From positions 925,773 through 989,772 of the forward strand of contig NZ_MDKB01000001.1 of the NCBI RefSeq assembly GCF_001715295.1: a stretch of DNA of 64,000 nucleotides, in the 5' to 3' direction. Numbering within the stretch: position 1 is the stretch's first letter; each line of letters opens with the position of its first letter. The position numbers were made by a program, and so were the translations under genes. This DNA comes from Streptomyces griseus (GTDB taxonomy: Bacteria > Actinomycetota > Actinomycetes > Streptomycetales > Streptomycetaceae). Under the pieces are notes generated by a model. It ran no database searches, had not been told where the DNA came from, and was given only the letters and a program-made list of their open reading frames with translations. Positions 52,908 through 60,807 of the stretch are shown here, one piece after another.

Positions 52908-53906
52908 CTACCGGCGCCCTGCCAGCCGGGACCCCTCGGGCGTGCGGCGGTAGAGCACCGACCGGCCCGACCGGGCGCGGGTGACGAGACCGGCCCGGTG
53001 CAGTATGCCGAGGTGGTAGGAGACCGTGGACTCTTTCAGGAAGTGACGTGACGCCAGCTCTGTGGTGGAGGCGGGCTGCGCCAGAGCGGCCAGCAGTCCG
53101 GCACGGGTGGGGCCGAGCAGCCGGGCCATCTCGGCCGTGGCTGTCGCCGAGCCGATCGCGCCGGCCGTGACCTCGTTGCGCACGGGATAGATGAGTATCG
53201 GGGGCCGTCCCCCGTCGCGCGTCGGATCCACGGCAACGGCCGGTCCCCGTGCGACGAGTGACGGCATGACGATCACCAACGGCACGGGCAGGGCGATCCG
53301 GAACCGGCTCTCGACCCGCAGGGTGCCATCGGCCCAGCGGACGCCGGTGTCCAGCGAGTTGAAGAGCCTGGCAGCTCCGTGCCGGGCGAGTACCCCGGCG
53401 CATCGGTCGACCTCCGCGTCCAGGGTGGTCCTGGCGGCATGCCAGTGCGGGGCGAAGGCCAGATCCCAGTAGCGCCGCATCTCGTCCGCCGCCTGCCGGG
53501 CCACATGCGCACCGCCCCGCCCCATGGCACGCCGCACACCTGCCGGCAGCTCGCAGCCGGCGAGGCCGTTCGGCGGTCGACCTTCGCGCAGGGCCTCCAA
53601 CTCGCCCAGGACGCGTCGGGGTGGCGTGCACCGGACCTGCTCCAGTTGCTCCTCCACCGTGGGCGAGGGTCCTGCGGGATGCGGGCTGAGGAAGTCGGGC
53701 ACGTATCCGCCCTCGTCCCGCGTCAGCTCCGACAGCAGTGGCAGTCGTGCCCGCCGCAGTACCTGCCGGGTGCGGGCGACCCAGGGATCTGTGTCAGGAC
53801 CCGGTTCGGCCCCCCAGGGCAGCAGCGTCGCGACGACCTCGTGGAGCGGCGAGACGGCGAAGCGGGACCGGGCGAGCCCGGCGACGTCCACGGTGAGCTC
53901 GATCAT
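52908..53906 (-). CDS. DUF5937-type ArsR-family transcriptional regulator
   Basis: This is a 332-residue protein. The first 230 residues match the DUF5937-type N-terminal domain seen in Streptomyces regulators (FAVSPLHEVVATLLPW at the start). A C-terminal ArsR-like winged helix follows (LLGPTRAGLLAALAQPASTTELASRHFLKESTVSYHLGILHRAGLV). No metal-binding Cys pair is evident, so it is unlikely to be a metal sensor. The ATG at 53906 follows GGAAGGGG. It is convergent with the betaine operon and divergent from the peptidoglycan-binding genes. Its target is unknown. Confidence 0.88.
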   Translation of the reverse strand: MIELTVDVAGLARSRFAVSPLHEVVATLLPWGAEPGPDTDPWVARTRQVLRRARLPLLSELTRDEGGYVPDFLSPHPAGPSPTVEEQLEQVRCTPPRRVLGELEALREGRPPNGLAGCELPAGVRRAMGRGGAHVARQAADEMRRYWDLAFAPHWHAARTTLDAEVDRCAGVLARHGAARLFNSLDTGVRWADGTLRVESRFRIALPVPLVIVMPSLVARGPAVAVDPTRDGGRPPILIYPVRNEVTAGAIGSATATAEMARLLGPTRAGLLAALAQPASTTELASRHFLKESTVSYHLGILHRAGLVTRARSGRSVLYRRTPEGSRLAGRR

Positions 53907-53955
53907 GCCCCTTCCACCCCCCGCTGCCCGGTCACGCTGCTCCGGCAGCCGTCCC

Positions 53956-53971
53956 TTCGAACCTCATCGAA
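53956..53971. promoter_or_regulatory. Short inverted repeat upstream of the ArsR-type gene
   Basis: TTCGA and TCGAA are inverted around six bases, 50 bases upstream of the regulator start. It could be an autoregulatory site. Arms are short, so chance occurrence is possible. A 9-bp stem (54022-54030 with 54043-54051) also lies in this gap. Confidence 0.3.
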
Positions 53972-54143
53972 TCTTGGCACAAACGGTCGCGGTGGAAGGC
54001 CTGATCACCGCAGTCTGGTGGCCCGCAGCGCGGTGGCCCCGACGCTGCGGGGGAGTTGCGGTGCGAGGGGCCGCGGGACAGCCCTTGCAGTCGGTCCGCG
54101 GTGATCACCAACGGACCACGGCACGAGAGAAACGAGAGGGATC

Positions 54144-54548
54144 GTGCGGAAAGCAATCGCCGTCGCCCTGACGGCCGCGACGCTGATGGCCGGGACCGCC
54201 GTCGCCCCTGCGGCCTTCGCCGGCACCACCACCGTCCAGGCGTACACCTGTCACTACACCGAATCGTCGAGCGGTAACTGGTATGCCGGCTATTACAGCG
54301 GCAGCACAGTCATTCCGAGCTCCACCGGAGTCTCGAGTGCGGGCATCGAGGCCCAGTGTCTCCTCAAGAAGTCAGGATGGTTCGACCCGGGCACGGTCGA
54401 CGGCGTCTTCGGGCCGAACTCCCGGACCGCCGCGAAGGAGTTCCAGGCGTACATCAACGACTGGGCCAACCGCCCCATGCTGGTGGTCGACGGCATCGTC
54501 GGCCCCGAGACGTGGTACTACCTGCGTTGTTGCGCACCTGGAATGTGA
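54144..54548 (+). CDS. Secreted peptidoglycan-binding domain protein, paralogue 1
   Basis: This is a 134-residue exported protein. A Sec signal (KAIAVALTAATLMAGTAVAPAAFA) is cut after AFA near residue 26. The mature part holds one PG_binding_1 repeat, recognisable by 'GIEAQCLLKK', 'GTVDGVFGPNSRTAAKEFQ' and 'VDGIVGPETW'. Cys in 'YTCHY' and 'QCLL' are conserved in all four paralogues and probably form a disulfide. There is no catalytic domain. The GTG start follows GAGAGGGA. It is the most divergent of the first three copies, with two extra Cys at the C-terminus. Confidence 0.85.
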   Translation: MRKAIAVALTAATLMAGTAVAPAAFAGTTTVQAYTCHYTESSSGNWYAGYYSGSTVIPSSTGVSSAGIEAQCLLKKSGWFDPGTVDGVFGPNSRTAAKEFQAYINDWANRPMLVVDGIVGPETWYYLRCCAPGM

Positions 54549-54783
54549 GGCGCGGCACCACACGCCCCCGACCGGAAGCCGCCCTGTGCCCGAGGGGCGG
54601 GCTGATCGACGGGACGGCAGGGGCGACGCGTGCCGGGAAAGTCTTCCGCCGGTGCACGCGTCTTCCGGGGGAACTGCCTCGGTGCCCTTTTCCACCACGC
54701 CACGAGAACGCGTCATCCACCGTCGGCGGGCGACTCCCGACGGGGATCACCACCGGAGCACAGAACGAGAGGAACGAGCAACT

Positions 54784-55185
54784 TTGCGCACGAACATCGT
54801 GACGGCCTTGACGGCCGCGGCACTGATCGCCGGGACCGTCGCCGCCCCTGCGGCCTTCGCCGGCACCACCACCGCCCAGGCGTACACCTGTCACTACTCG
54901 GAGCAGGGGGTGTACACGTATGCCGGTTACTACGGCGGCAACACGGTGATTCCCAGCTCCACAGGGGTGTCCAGTGCGGGGATCGAGGCTCAGTGCCTGC
55001 TCAGGGCGGCGGGTTTCGACCCCGGCACGATCGACGGAGTGTTCGGGGCCAACTCCAAGGCCGCGGCCAAGGCATTCCAGTCCCACGTGAACGACAGGTC
55101 CGGTTACCACGTACTCGACGTCGACGGGATCGTCGGCAGCGACACATGGCCGGAGCTGCGGTACTACGTAGGCGCCCACTGGTAG
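54784..55185 (+). CDS. Secreted peptidoglycan-binding domain protein, paralogue 2
   Basis: This 133-residue exported protein starts at TTG 54784, with GAGAGGAACGAG just upstream. Signal peptide and mature domain follow the same plan as the preceding gene (AAPAAFAGTTTAQAYTCHYSE, then GFDPGTIDGVFG and VDGIVGSDTW). The 5' leader (GATCACCACCGGA.CACA.AACGAGA) is also shared with its neighbours, so the duplication unit includes the promoter-proximal region. Function is probably binding to cell-wall glycan or stem peptides outside the cell. Confidence 0.83.
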   Translation: MRTNIVTALTAAALIAGTVAAPAAFAGTTTAQAYTCHYSEQGVYTYAGYYGGNTVIPSSTGVSSAGIEAQCLLRAAGFDPGTIDGVFGANSKAAAKAFQSHVNDRSGYHVLDVDGIVGSDTWPELRYYVGAHW

Positions 55186-55339
55186 GCCCGGCCCGTCCGC
55201 TTCCCGTACCACCGCTCGGAACGACCCACGCGTTCAACCGGGAATCGGCGTCGCGCCCCCGCCTGCGACGGCGCCACCGGTGGCTTCGCCCGCCGGCGGT
55301 CACCACCGGACCACGACACGAGAGAAGAGTGAGACGACC

Positions 55340-55729
55340 TTGCGCAGAAACATCGCCATGGCTCTGATGGCCGCGACGCTGATCGTCGGGACCGTCGCCG
55401 CCCCTGCGGCCTTCGCCGGCACCACCACTGCCCAGGCGTACACCTGCCATTATTCGGTCTCGGCAGACAAGGCGTACGCCGGCTACTACAGCGGCAACAC
55501 GGTGATTCCCAGCTCCACCGGGGTGTCCAGTGCGGGCATCGAGGCTCAGTGCCTGCTCAAGAGGGCCGGATTCGACCCCGGCACGATCGACGGTGTCTTC
55601 GGGACCAACTCCAAGGCCGCCGCCAAGAAGTTCCAGACCATGATGAACAACGCGTTCGGCTACAACATCGCGATCGACGGGATCGTCGGCAGCGACACAT
55701 GGCCAGCGCTGCGGTGGTACGCCGTGTAG
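55340..55729 (+). CDS. Secreted peptidoglycan-binding domain protein, paralogue 3
   Basis: This 129-residue exported protein starts at TTG 55340. It has the same signal peptide and the conserved YTCHY and EAQCLLKRAGFDPGTIDGVFG core. Its 3' half (TNSKAAAKKFQTMMNN) is nearly identical in DNA to the fourth paralogue, while its 5' half is closer to the second. This mosaic pattern suggests gene conversion within the array. No catalytic residues are present. Confidence 0.83.
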   Translation: MRRNIAMALMAATLIVGTVAAPAAFAGTTTAQAYTCHYSVSADKAYAGYYSGNTVIPSSTGVSSAGIEAQCLLKRAGFDPGTIDGVFGTNSKAAAKKFQTMMNNAFGYNIAIDGIVGSDTWPALRWYAV

Positions 55730-55904
55730 AACGCCTGAGCAGTCGTCACCGTTCGCGGTCGAGGATCGATCTCGAGCGGTCGGTCCCGCCGCCCTCGGCG
55801 CCGGGCCTGGCGGCCGCCCATGGCGTCGGCCGGAGCGCTGGTGATGGGGCGTTCCGGCGGCCGAAAGGGGGGGCCCGCGTTGCCCGGGGGATCAGAGCGG
55901 CATG

Positions 55905-56013
55905 GACGCGGTGCGTCGCACGGGGGGAGGGACGTCCACCTGCGGGAGGTGGTGGACGTCCCGACAACGCGGCGAGTCGGCGCCGCCGTCCGTCCACCGG
56001 GCAACGCGGGACA
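55905..56013 (+). repeat. Structured intergenic element, copy B
   Basis: This is the counterpart of the element at 27836-27953. It contains a perfect 12-bp stem: GGGACGTCCACC (55929-55940) with GGTGGACGTCCC (55951-55962) around a ten-base loop. It lies upstream of the fourth peptidoglycan-binding gene. Conserved flanks on both sides of the stem argue against a simple terminator. It could be a structured leader, a small RNA, or a remnant of a duplicated gene. Confidence 0.55.
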
Positions 56014-56071
56014 CCCCCACGACGACGACCGGACAGCGTCATGCAGCACCTCATCGGAGAGACGGGACGAG

Positions 56072-56470
56072 ATGCGCAGAAACATCGCGACGGCCTTGAC
56101 GGCCGCCGTACTGATCACCGCCACCCTCACCGCACCGGCCGCCTTCGCCGGCACCGCTACCGCACAGGCGTACACCTGCAGGTTCTCGGCCTCGGAGCCC
56201 TACGCGTATGCCGGCCACTACGGGGGCACGACGGTCGTTCCCAGCTCCACCGTGGTGACGTCCGCGGGTGTCGAGGCCCAGTGTCTGCTCACGTGGGCCG
56301 GATTCGACCCCGGCACGATCGACGGTGTCTTCGGGACCAACTCCAAGGCCGCCGCCAAGAAGTTCCAGACCATGATGAACAACGCGTACGGCTACTCGCT
56401 CGCAACCGACGGGATCGTGGGCAGCGAGACATGGCCCGCGCTGCGGACCTATGTGTGCTACCGGTCGTGA
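56072..56470 (+). CDS. Secreted peptidoglycan-binding domain protein, paralogue 4
   Basis: This 132-residue exported protein starts at ATG 56072 with GGGACGAG upstream. Its signal peptide (RRNIATALTAAVLITATLTAPAAFA) and YTCRF/EAQCLL Cys pair match the array. The C-terminal half is almost identical to paralogue 3. It is the only copy with an ATG start and a different leader, preceded by the structured element at 55905. It converges on the AlkB-like gene. Confidence 0.83.
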   Translation: MRRNIATALTAAVLITATLTAPAAFAGTATAQAYTCRFSASEPYAYAGHYGGTTVVPSSTVVTSAGVEAQCLLTWAGFDPGTIDGVFGTNSKAAAKKFQTMMNNAYGYSLATDGIVGSETWPALRTYVCYRS

Positions 56471-56535
56471 CCATGCGCGGGGCCCGAACGCTGCGCGGCG
56501 CTCCGGCGACGACGAGCCCCCGGCAGGGGAGCGCG

Positions 56536-57165
56536 TCACCGCACCCCGCGGGGACGGTACTGGATGCTGATCCGGGGCCCTCGCGCACTCGCCGTCTTGG
56601 GGACGGCGTGCTGCCAGGTGCGCTGGCAGGAACCGCCCATGACGATGAGGTCCCCGTGCCCCAGGGGCCGCCGTACCGTCTCCCCCCTGCCGTGCAGCGG
56701 GCGCAGGAGGAGGTCGCGCGGCGCTCCCACGGACAGGATGGCGACCATCGTGTCCTCGTGGGCCCCGCGTCCCACGAGGTCGCCGTGCCAGGCGACACTG
56801 TCGCGTCCGTCGCGGTAGTAGCAGAGGCCGGCGGTGCTGAAGGGCTCGCCCAGCTCGTCGGCGTAGTGTGCCGAGAGGGCGTCGCGGGCCTCGGTCAGCA
56901 CCGGTGCGGGCAGCGTGTCGCCGTCGCGGTAGAAGGCCAGGAGCCGTGGCACGTCCACCGTCCGGTCGTACATGTGCCGGCGCTCGGCCCGCCAGGGGAC
57001 CCCGGCGGCCAGTTCGGCCATCAGACCGTCACTCCCGCTCAGCCATCCCGGCAGCAGGTCGATCCAGGCGCCGTCACCGAGCACGGTTCTCCGCACGCCG
57101 GAGAGCGGTGAGAGGTGCGGGCCGTCGTCCTGGTCGAAGAGTGAGCCCTGGAGGTGCATGGACAT
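56536..57165 (-). CDS. alkB: AlkB-like alpha-ketoglutarate-dependent dioxygenase
   Basis: This is a 209-residue Fe(II)/2-oxoglutarate enzyme. Metal ligands are H127 and D129 in 'AWHGDLV' and H186 in 'WQHAVPK'. R198 and R204 in 'RISIQYR' bind 2-oxoglutarate and substrate. 'YYRDGRDSVAWHGD' is the AlkB fingerprint. It reverses alkyl damage on nucleic-acid bases. Length and motifs are normal. It is transcribed alone, against the peptidoglycan-binding array. No Ada-type regulator is nearby. Confidence 0.92.
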   Translation of the reverse strand: MSMHLQGSLFDQDDGPHLSPLSGVRRTVLGDGAWIDLLPGWLSGSDGLMAELAAGVPWRAERRHMYDRTVDVPRLLAFYRDGDTLPAPVLTEARDALSAHYADELGEPFSTAGLCYYRDGRDSVAWHGDLVGRGAHEDTMVAILSVGAPRDLLLRPLHGRGETVRRPLGHGDLIVMGGSCQRTWQHAVPKTASARGPRISIQYRPRGVR

Positions 57166-57250
57166 GGGACCAGCCTAACGCGACAATCGAACGTGTGTTC
57201 AGAGTGGGGGGTGGCGCAGAGCCGAGGGGCCCACGCCCGGGACCCGCCGC

Positions 57251-57286
57251 ACCACCGGGCGCCCCCGATGAGGCGCCCGGCGTGGT
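57251..57286 (-). terminator. Hairpin at the end of the ABC exporter gene
   Basis: ACCACCGGGCGCC (57251-57263) pairs with GGCGCCCGGCGTGGT (57272-57286) with a two-base bulge and an eight-base loop. It begins at the exporter stop codon and would end leftward transcription before alkB. Confidence 0.6.
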
Positions 57287-59175
57287 CAGGAGGTCACCGG
57301 GGCCTCCTCCGTACCCGGCCGGTCGAACTGGGTGCGGTGCAGCTCTTCGTACCGGCCGCCCAGCGCCAGCAACTCGTCGTGCGTCCCCCGCTCGACGACC
57401 CGTCCGTCCTCGACCACCAGGATGAGATCGGCGGCCCGCACCGTCGAGAGCCGGTGGGCGATCACGACGGCCGTGCGGCCCTCCAGCGCCTCCGCGAGGG
57501 CCTCCTGGACGGCGGCCTCCGAGGTCGAGTCCAGGTGGGCGGTCGCCTCGTCCAGGATCACCACCCGCTGCCGGGCCAGGAGCAGCCGGGCGATGGTCAG
57601 CCGCTGGCGCTCGCCGCCCGAGAGCCGGTAGCCGCGCTCACCGACCACGGTGTCCAGCCCGTCCGGCAGCGAAGCCACCAGGCCCTCCAGGCGCGAGCGG
57701 CGGAGGGCGTCCCAGATCTCTTCCTCGGTGGCCTCCGGCCGGGCGAGCAGCAGGTTGGCGCGCACCGACTCGTGGAAGAGGTGCCCGTCCTGGGTGACCA
57801 TGCCGAGGGTCTCCCGGATCGATTCCGCCGTGAGATCACGTACGTCGACGCCGTTCAGCCGTACGGAGCCGGCGTCGGCGTCGTACAGCCGGGGCAGCAG
57901 CTGCGCGATGGTCGACTTGCCCGCCCCGGACGAACCGACGAGCGCCACCATACGGCCCGGATCCGCCCGGAAGGAGACGTCGTGCAGTACCCGGGTGCCG
58001 CCCCGGCCGTCGAGCGTGGCGACCTCCTCCAGGGAGGCGAGGGAGACCTTGTCCGCGGACGGGTAACCGAAGGACACGCCGTCGAACTCCACGGAGACCG
58101 GCCCGTCCGGCACCCGCCGGGCCTCCGGCTTCTCGGCGATCAGCGGCTCCAGGTCCAGGATCTCGAAGACCCGCTCGAAGCTGACGAGCGCGCTCATCAC
58201 CTCGACCCGGGCGCCGGCCAGCGCCGTCAGGGGTGCGTAGAGCCGGGTGAGCAGCAGGGCCAGGGCGACGACGGCTCCGGGATCGAGGCTGCCGCGCAGC
58301 GCGTAGTAGCCGCCGAGACCGTAGACCAGGGCGAGGGCCAGGGCGGAGACGAGCGTGAGCGCCGTGATGAAGGTCGACTGCAGCATCGCCGTACGGATCC
58401 CGATGTCCCGGACCCGGCCGGCGCGGGCGGCGAACTCCGCGGACTCGTCGGCGGGCCGGCCGAAGAGCTTGATGAGGGTGGCTCCCGGGGCCGAGAACCG
58501 TTCCGTCATCTGCGTCCCCATCGTGGCGTTGTGACCGGCGGCCTCCCTCTGCAGCGCCGCCATCCTGGAACCCATCCGGCGGGCGGGCACGACGAACACC
58601 GGAAGCAGTACCAGGGCGAGCAGCGTGATCTGCCACGAGATGGTGAGCATCACGGCCAGGGTCAGCAGCAGCGTGACGAGGTTGGAGACGACACCGGACA
58701 GGGTGTTGCTGAACGCCCGCTGGGCGCCGATCACGTCGTTGTTGAGCCGGCTGACCAGTGCGCCGGTCCTGGTGCGGGTGAAGAAGGCGACCGGCATCCG
58801 CTGGACGTGGTCGAAGACAGCGGTCCGCAGATCGAGGATCAGCCCCTCGCCGAGCGTGGCGGACAGCCACCGGGTGAGCAGCCCGAGGCCCGCCTCGCCC
58901 ACCGCGATCAAGGCGATGAGCAGGGCGAGGCGGACGACCGTTCCGTTCTCCTCGCCGTCCACGATGGCGTCGACGACCTTCCCGGCCAGCACCGGCGTGG
59001 CCACCGCGAGCAGCGCGGTGACCACACTGAGCAGCAGGAAGCGGACGATCCGCCGCCGGTGCGGCCGGGCGAACGCCGCGATGCGGCGCAAGGTGGCCCT
59101 GGAGAAGGGTCTGCGGTCCTGCTGCGCGTTCATCGCGGTGTGCAGCGATGTCCACGCGGTGACTTCCATGTCCAT
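57286..59175 (-). CDS. ABC exporter, fused membrane and ATPase domains
   Basis: This is a 629-residue half-transporter of the MdlB/MsbA-like exporter family. An N-terminal six-span domain (residues about 30-330) precedes the ATPase. Walker A is VGSSGAGKST, signature LSGGERQRLTIARL, Walker B VVILDEATAHLD, H-loop VIAHRLSTV. All catalytic elements are intact. In Streptomyces this type usually forms a heterodimer with a partner encoded next door. Here the partner (59378-59809) has lost most of its length, so this half may now act as a homodimer or be inactive. The substrate is unknown. Confidence 0.92.
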   Translation of the reverse strand: MDMEVTAWTSLHTAMNAQQDRRPFSRATLRRIAAFARPHRRRIVRFLLLSVVTALLAVATPVLAGKVVDAIVDGEENGTVVRLALLIALIAVGEAGLGLLTRWLSATLGEGLILDLRTAVFDHVQRMPVAFFTRTRTGALVSRLNNDVIGAQRAFSNTLSGVVSNLVTLLLTLAVMLTISWQITLLALVLLPVFVVPARRMGSRMAALQREAAGHNATMGTQMTERFSAPGATLIKLFGRPADESAEFAARAGRVRDIGIRTAMLQSTFITALTLVSALALALVYGLGGYYALRGSLDPGAVVALALLLTRLYAPLTALAGARVEVMSALVSFERVFEILDLEPLIAEKPEARRVPDGPVSVEFDGVSFGYPSADKVSLASLEEVATLDGRGGTRVLHDVSFRADPGRMVALVGSSGAGKSTIAQLLPRLYDADAGSVRLNGVDVRDLTAESIRETLGMVTQDGHLFHESVRANLLLARPEATEEEIWDALRRSRLEGLVASLPDGLDTVVGERGYRLSGGERQRLTIARLLLARQRVVILDEATAHLDSTSEAAVQEALAEALEGRTAVVIAHRLSTVRAADLILVVEDGRVVERGTHDELLALGGRYEELHRTQFDRPGTEEAPVTS

Positions 59176-59377
59176 GCGGGTGCCTCCGGCGTCGGTGTGT
59201 ACAACGGAACGCTAGGACCTCGACCGGACTTCAGGTCAATCGATCACCCCGGATGTCACCCGGTGTCCCGCTCGGCGCGCACGGACCGCCACCATGACCT
59301 CCGGGTCCGGCTGCGGCGTCGGGGACGGAACGGGGGGCACGGTGCCAGGGTTTCCGTCCGCTGCCGGGCCGGTGCGC

Positions 59378-59809
59378 CTACGCGGACGGCTCGGGCTGCG
59401 GACCCGCGTACACCCCGCCGCTCGCCAGGAGTTCGCCGTGCGTCCCCACCTCGGCCATCCGCCCCCCTTCCATGGCCACGATGCGGTCCGCCGCCCGGAG
59501 CGTGGAGAGCCGGTGCGCCACCACGAAGACCGTGCGGCCGTGCACCAGGCGGGCCAGGGCCTCCTGGACCAGCGCCTCGGACCGGGTGTCCAGGGCGGAT
59601 GTCGCCTCGTCGAGGATCAGTACCCGCGGGTCGCGGATCAGCGGAAGCAGCCACACCGGACTGTGCTTGACGACGAACGCGAGTACGGCGACGCCGAGCC
59701 GCCTCCGGTCGGGACGCAGGAGGTAGCCGAGGGTACGGATCGGGTGCTCGCCCCGGTAGCGGTGGTCGAGCGTGGAGAGCTGCCGAGGCGGAGAAAGCGG
59801 TTGCTGCAT
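59378..59809 (-). pseudogene. ABC exporter remnant with large in-frame internal deletion
   Basis: This 143-codon frame has the N-terminus of an ABC exporter ([39 protein letters not shown]). It is joined directly, near 59635, to the C-terminal ATPase part ([30 protein letters not shown], then [21 protein letters not shown]). Roughly 430 residues, including all remaining spans, Walker A and the signature motif, are missing. The frame is preserved across the junction, so a short protein could still be made. It cannot transport. It was most likely the heterodimer partner of the exporter at 57286. Confidence 0.82.
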
Positions 59810-59934
59810 GCGATCGGCCAATCCGGGCCGCACGGAGCGTGCAACTCCCTCTCGCATGCTGGTTCCCCGCCGCCGGGCCGGCGGACAGGCACGGCCGTCC
59901 GCGGACACTCCGCCGGCCGCCCGCCCCCGGGACG

Positions 59935-59968
59935 CGGTGTGCCCCGTCCGTCCGGACGGGGCACACCG
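59935..59968. terminator. Perfect 15-bp hairpin terminator
   Basis: CGGTGTGCCCCGTCC (59935-59949) pairs perfectly with GGACGGGGCACACCG (59954-59968) around a four-base loop. It lies 20 bases downstream of the leftward membrane/vWA operon and upstream of the exporter remnant, so it separates the two transcription units. Confidence 0.8.
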
Positions 59969-59988
59969 GCGAGGACCGCAAGGGGCGG

Positions 59989-60807
59989 TCAGGCCCCCGG
60001 TGGAATCCGGGAGGGACGGCCGCCGCCGCGGGTGAGGCCGTAGCCGAACACGGCCGCCAGCGCGGCGAGTACGCCCCCGCCCACGGTCCACAGCCAGCGG
60101 GTGGTCCACCAGCCGGAGGCCCAGCCGTCCTCCGGCTCGCTGCTGAGGCGGGCACCGTCCTGGACCGAGGTGACGGACACGCCCGGGACCAGCGGTTCGG
60201 CGAGGGTGCCGTCCACGTCGTGGGCGCCGCCCCTGTCGTCCGAGGTGATCCGGGTCTCGGCGTGGACCGGCAGGCCGAGGTCCTCCTCGGCCAGACCGAC
60301 CACGGTCAGGCGCACGTAGTAGCTCCCCGGCAGGGGGTCGTTCGCCCAGGGTTCGGACCAGGCGCGCACGGTGCGCAGGACGCAGGACAGCTCGACGGTG
60401 CCCGAGTCGGGGGCCGCCTTCCTGGTCTGGTGGCCGTACACGCAGGCCTGTCTGCGGCGCAGCCCGTCGTACACGTCGACCTGCCAGGTCGACGCACCGT
60501 GGCGGGTGGCGTTCTCCGGCAGGGTGATCTTCGCCCGGACGGTGGCCCGTTGGCCGGCGTCGGCGGGGAAGGCCCAGTACAGGTAGTCGCCCGTGGAGGC
60601 GTCAGCCGTGGCGGTCTGCCCCTGCTGGACGGGCGTCGCGGTGCGGAAGGTGGTGCCGGCCTCCGTGGGGCCGGCACCACCTTCGCCGGCCGGGCTCGCC
60701 GACGGGTCGTCGGCCGTGGCCGCCCCCGCCGAGGTGAGCAGGGTGACTCCGGCGAGCAGCGCGCCGGCGCAGGCGCGGCGCAGCCGCCGGGTGCGGGACG
60801 TACGCAT
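59989..60807 (-). CDS. Secreted, C-terminally membrane-anchored protein of unknown function
   Basis: This is a 272-residue protein. It has a Sec signal peptide ([23 protein letters not shown]), a beta-rich extracellular region of about 190 residues ([25 protein letters not shown]) and one membrane span near the C-terminus ([21 protein letters not shown]) followed by a basic tail. I do not recognise a catalytic domain. Its start overlaps the stop of the vWA gene by one base (TGATG). The vWA protein also contains a 'HRWYRVDVQPGQELRASVSV' segment like the '[20 protein letters not shown]' segment here. The two probably share a fold and act as a pair at the cell surface. Confidence 0.8.
   Translation of the reverse strand: MRTSRTRRLRRACAGALLAGVTLLTSAGAATADDPSASPAGEGGAGPTEAGTTFRTATPVQQGQTATADASTGDYLYWAFPADAGQRATVRAKITLPENATRHGASTWQVDVYDGLRRRQACVYGHQTRKAAPDSGTVELSCVLRTVRAWSEPWANDPLPGSYYVRLTVVGLAEEDLGLPVHAETRITSDDRGGAHDVDGTLAEPLVPGVSVTSVQDGARLSSEPEDGWASGWWTTRWLWTVGGGVLAALAAVFGYGLTRGGGRPSRIPPGA

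Noticed and set aside
55905..56013. c-di-AMP (ydaO-type) riboswitch upstream of the wall-binding gene.
   Set aside because: Context is suggestive because such riboswitches precede wall proteins in actinobacteria. I cannot match the conserved core, and the same element occurs at 27.8 kb next to unrelated genes.
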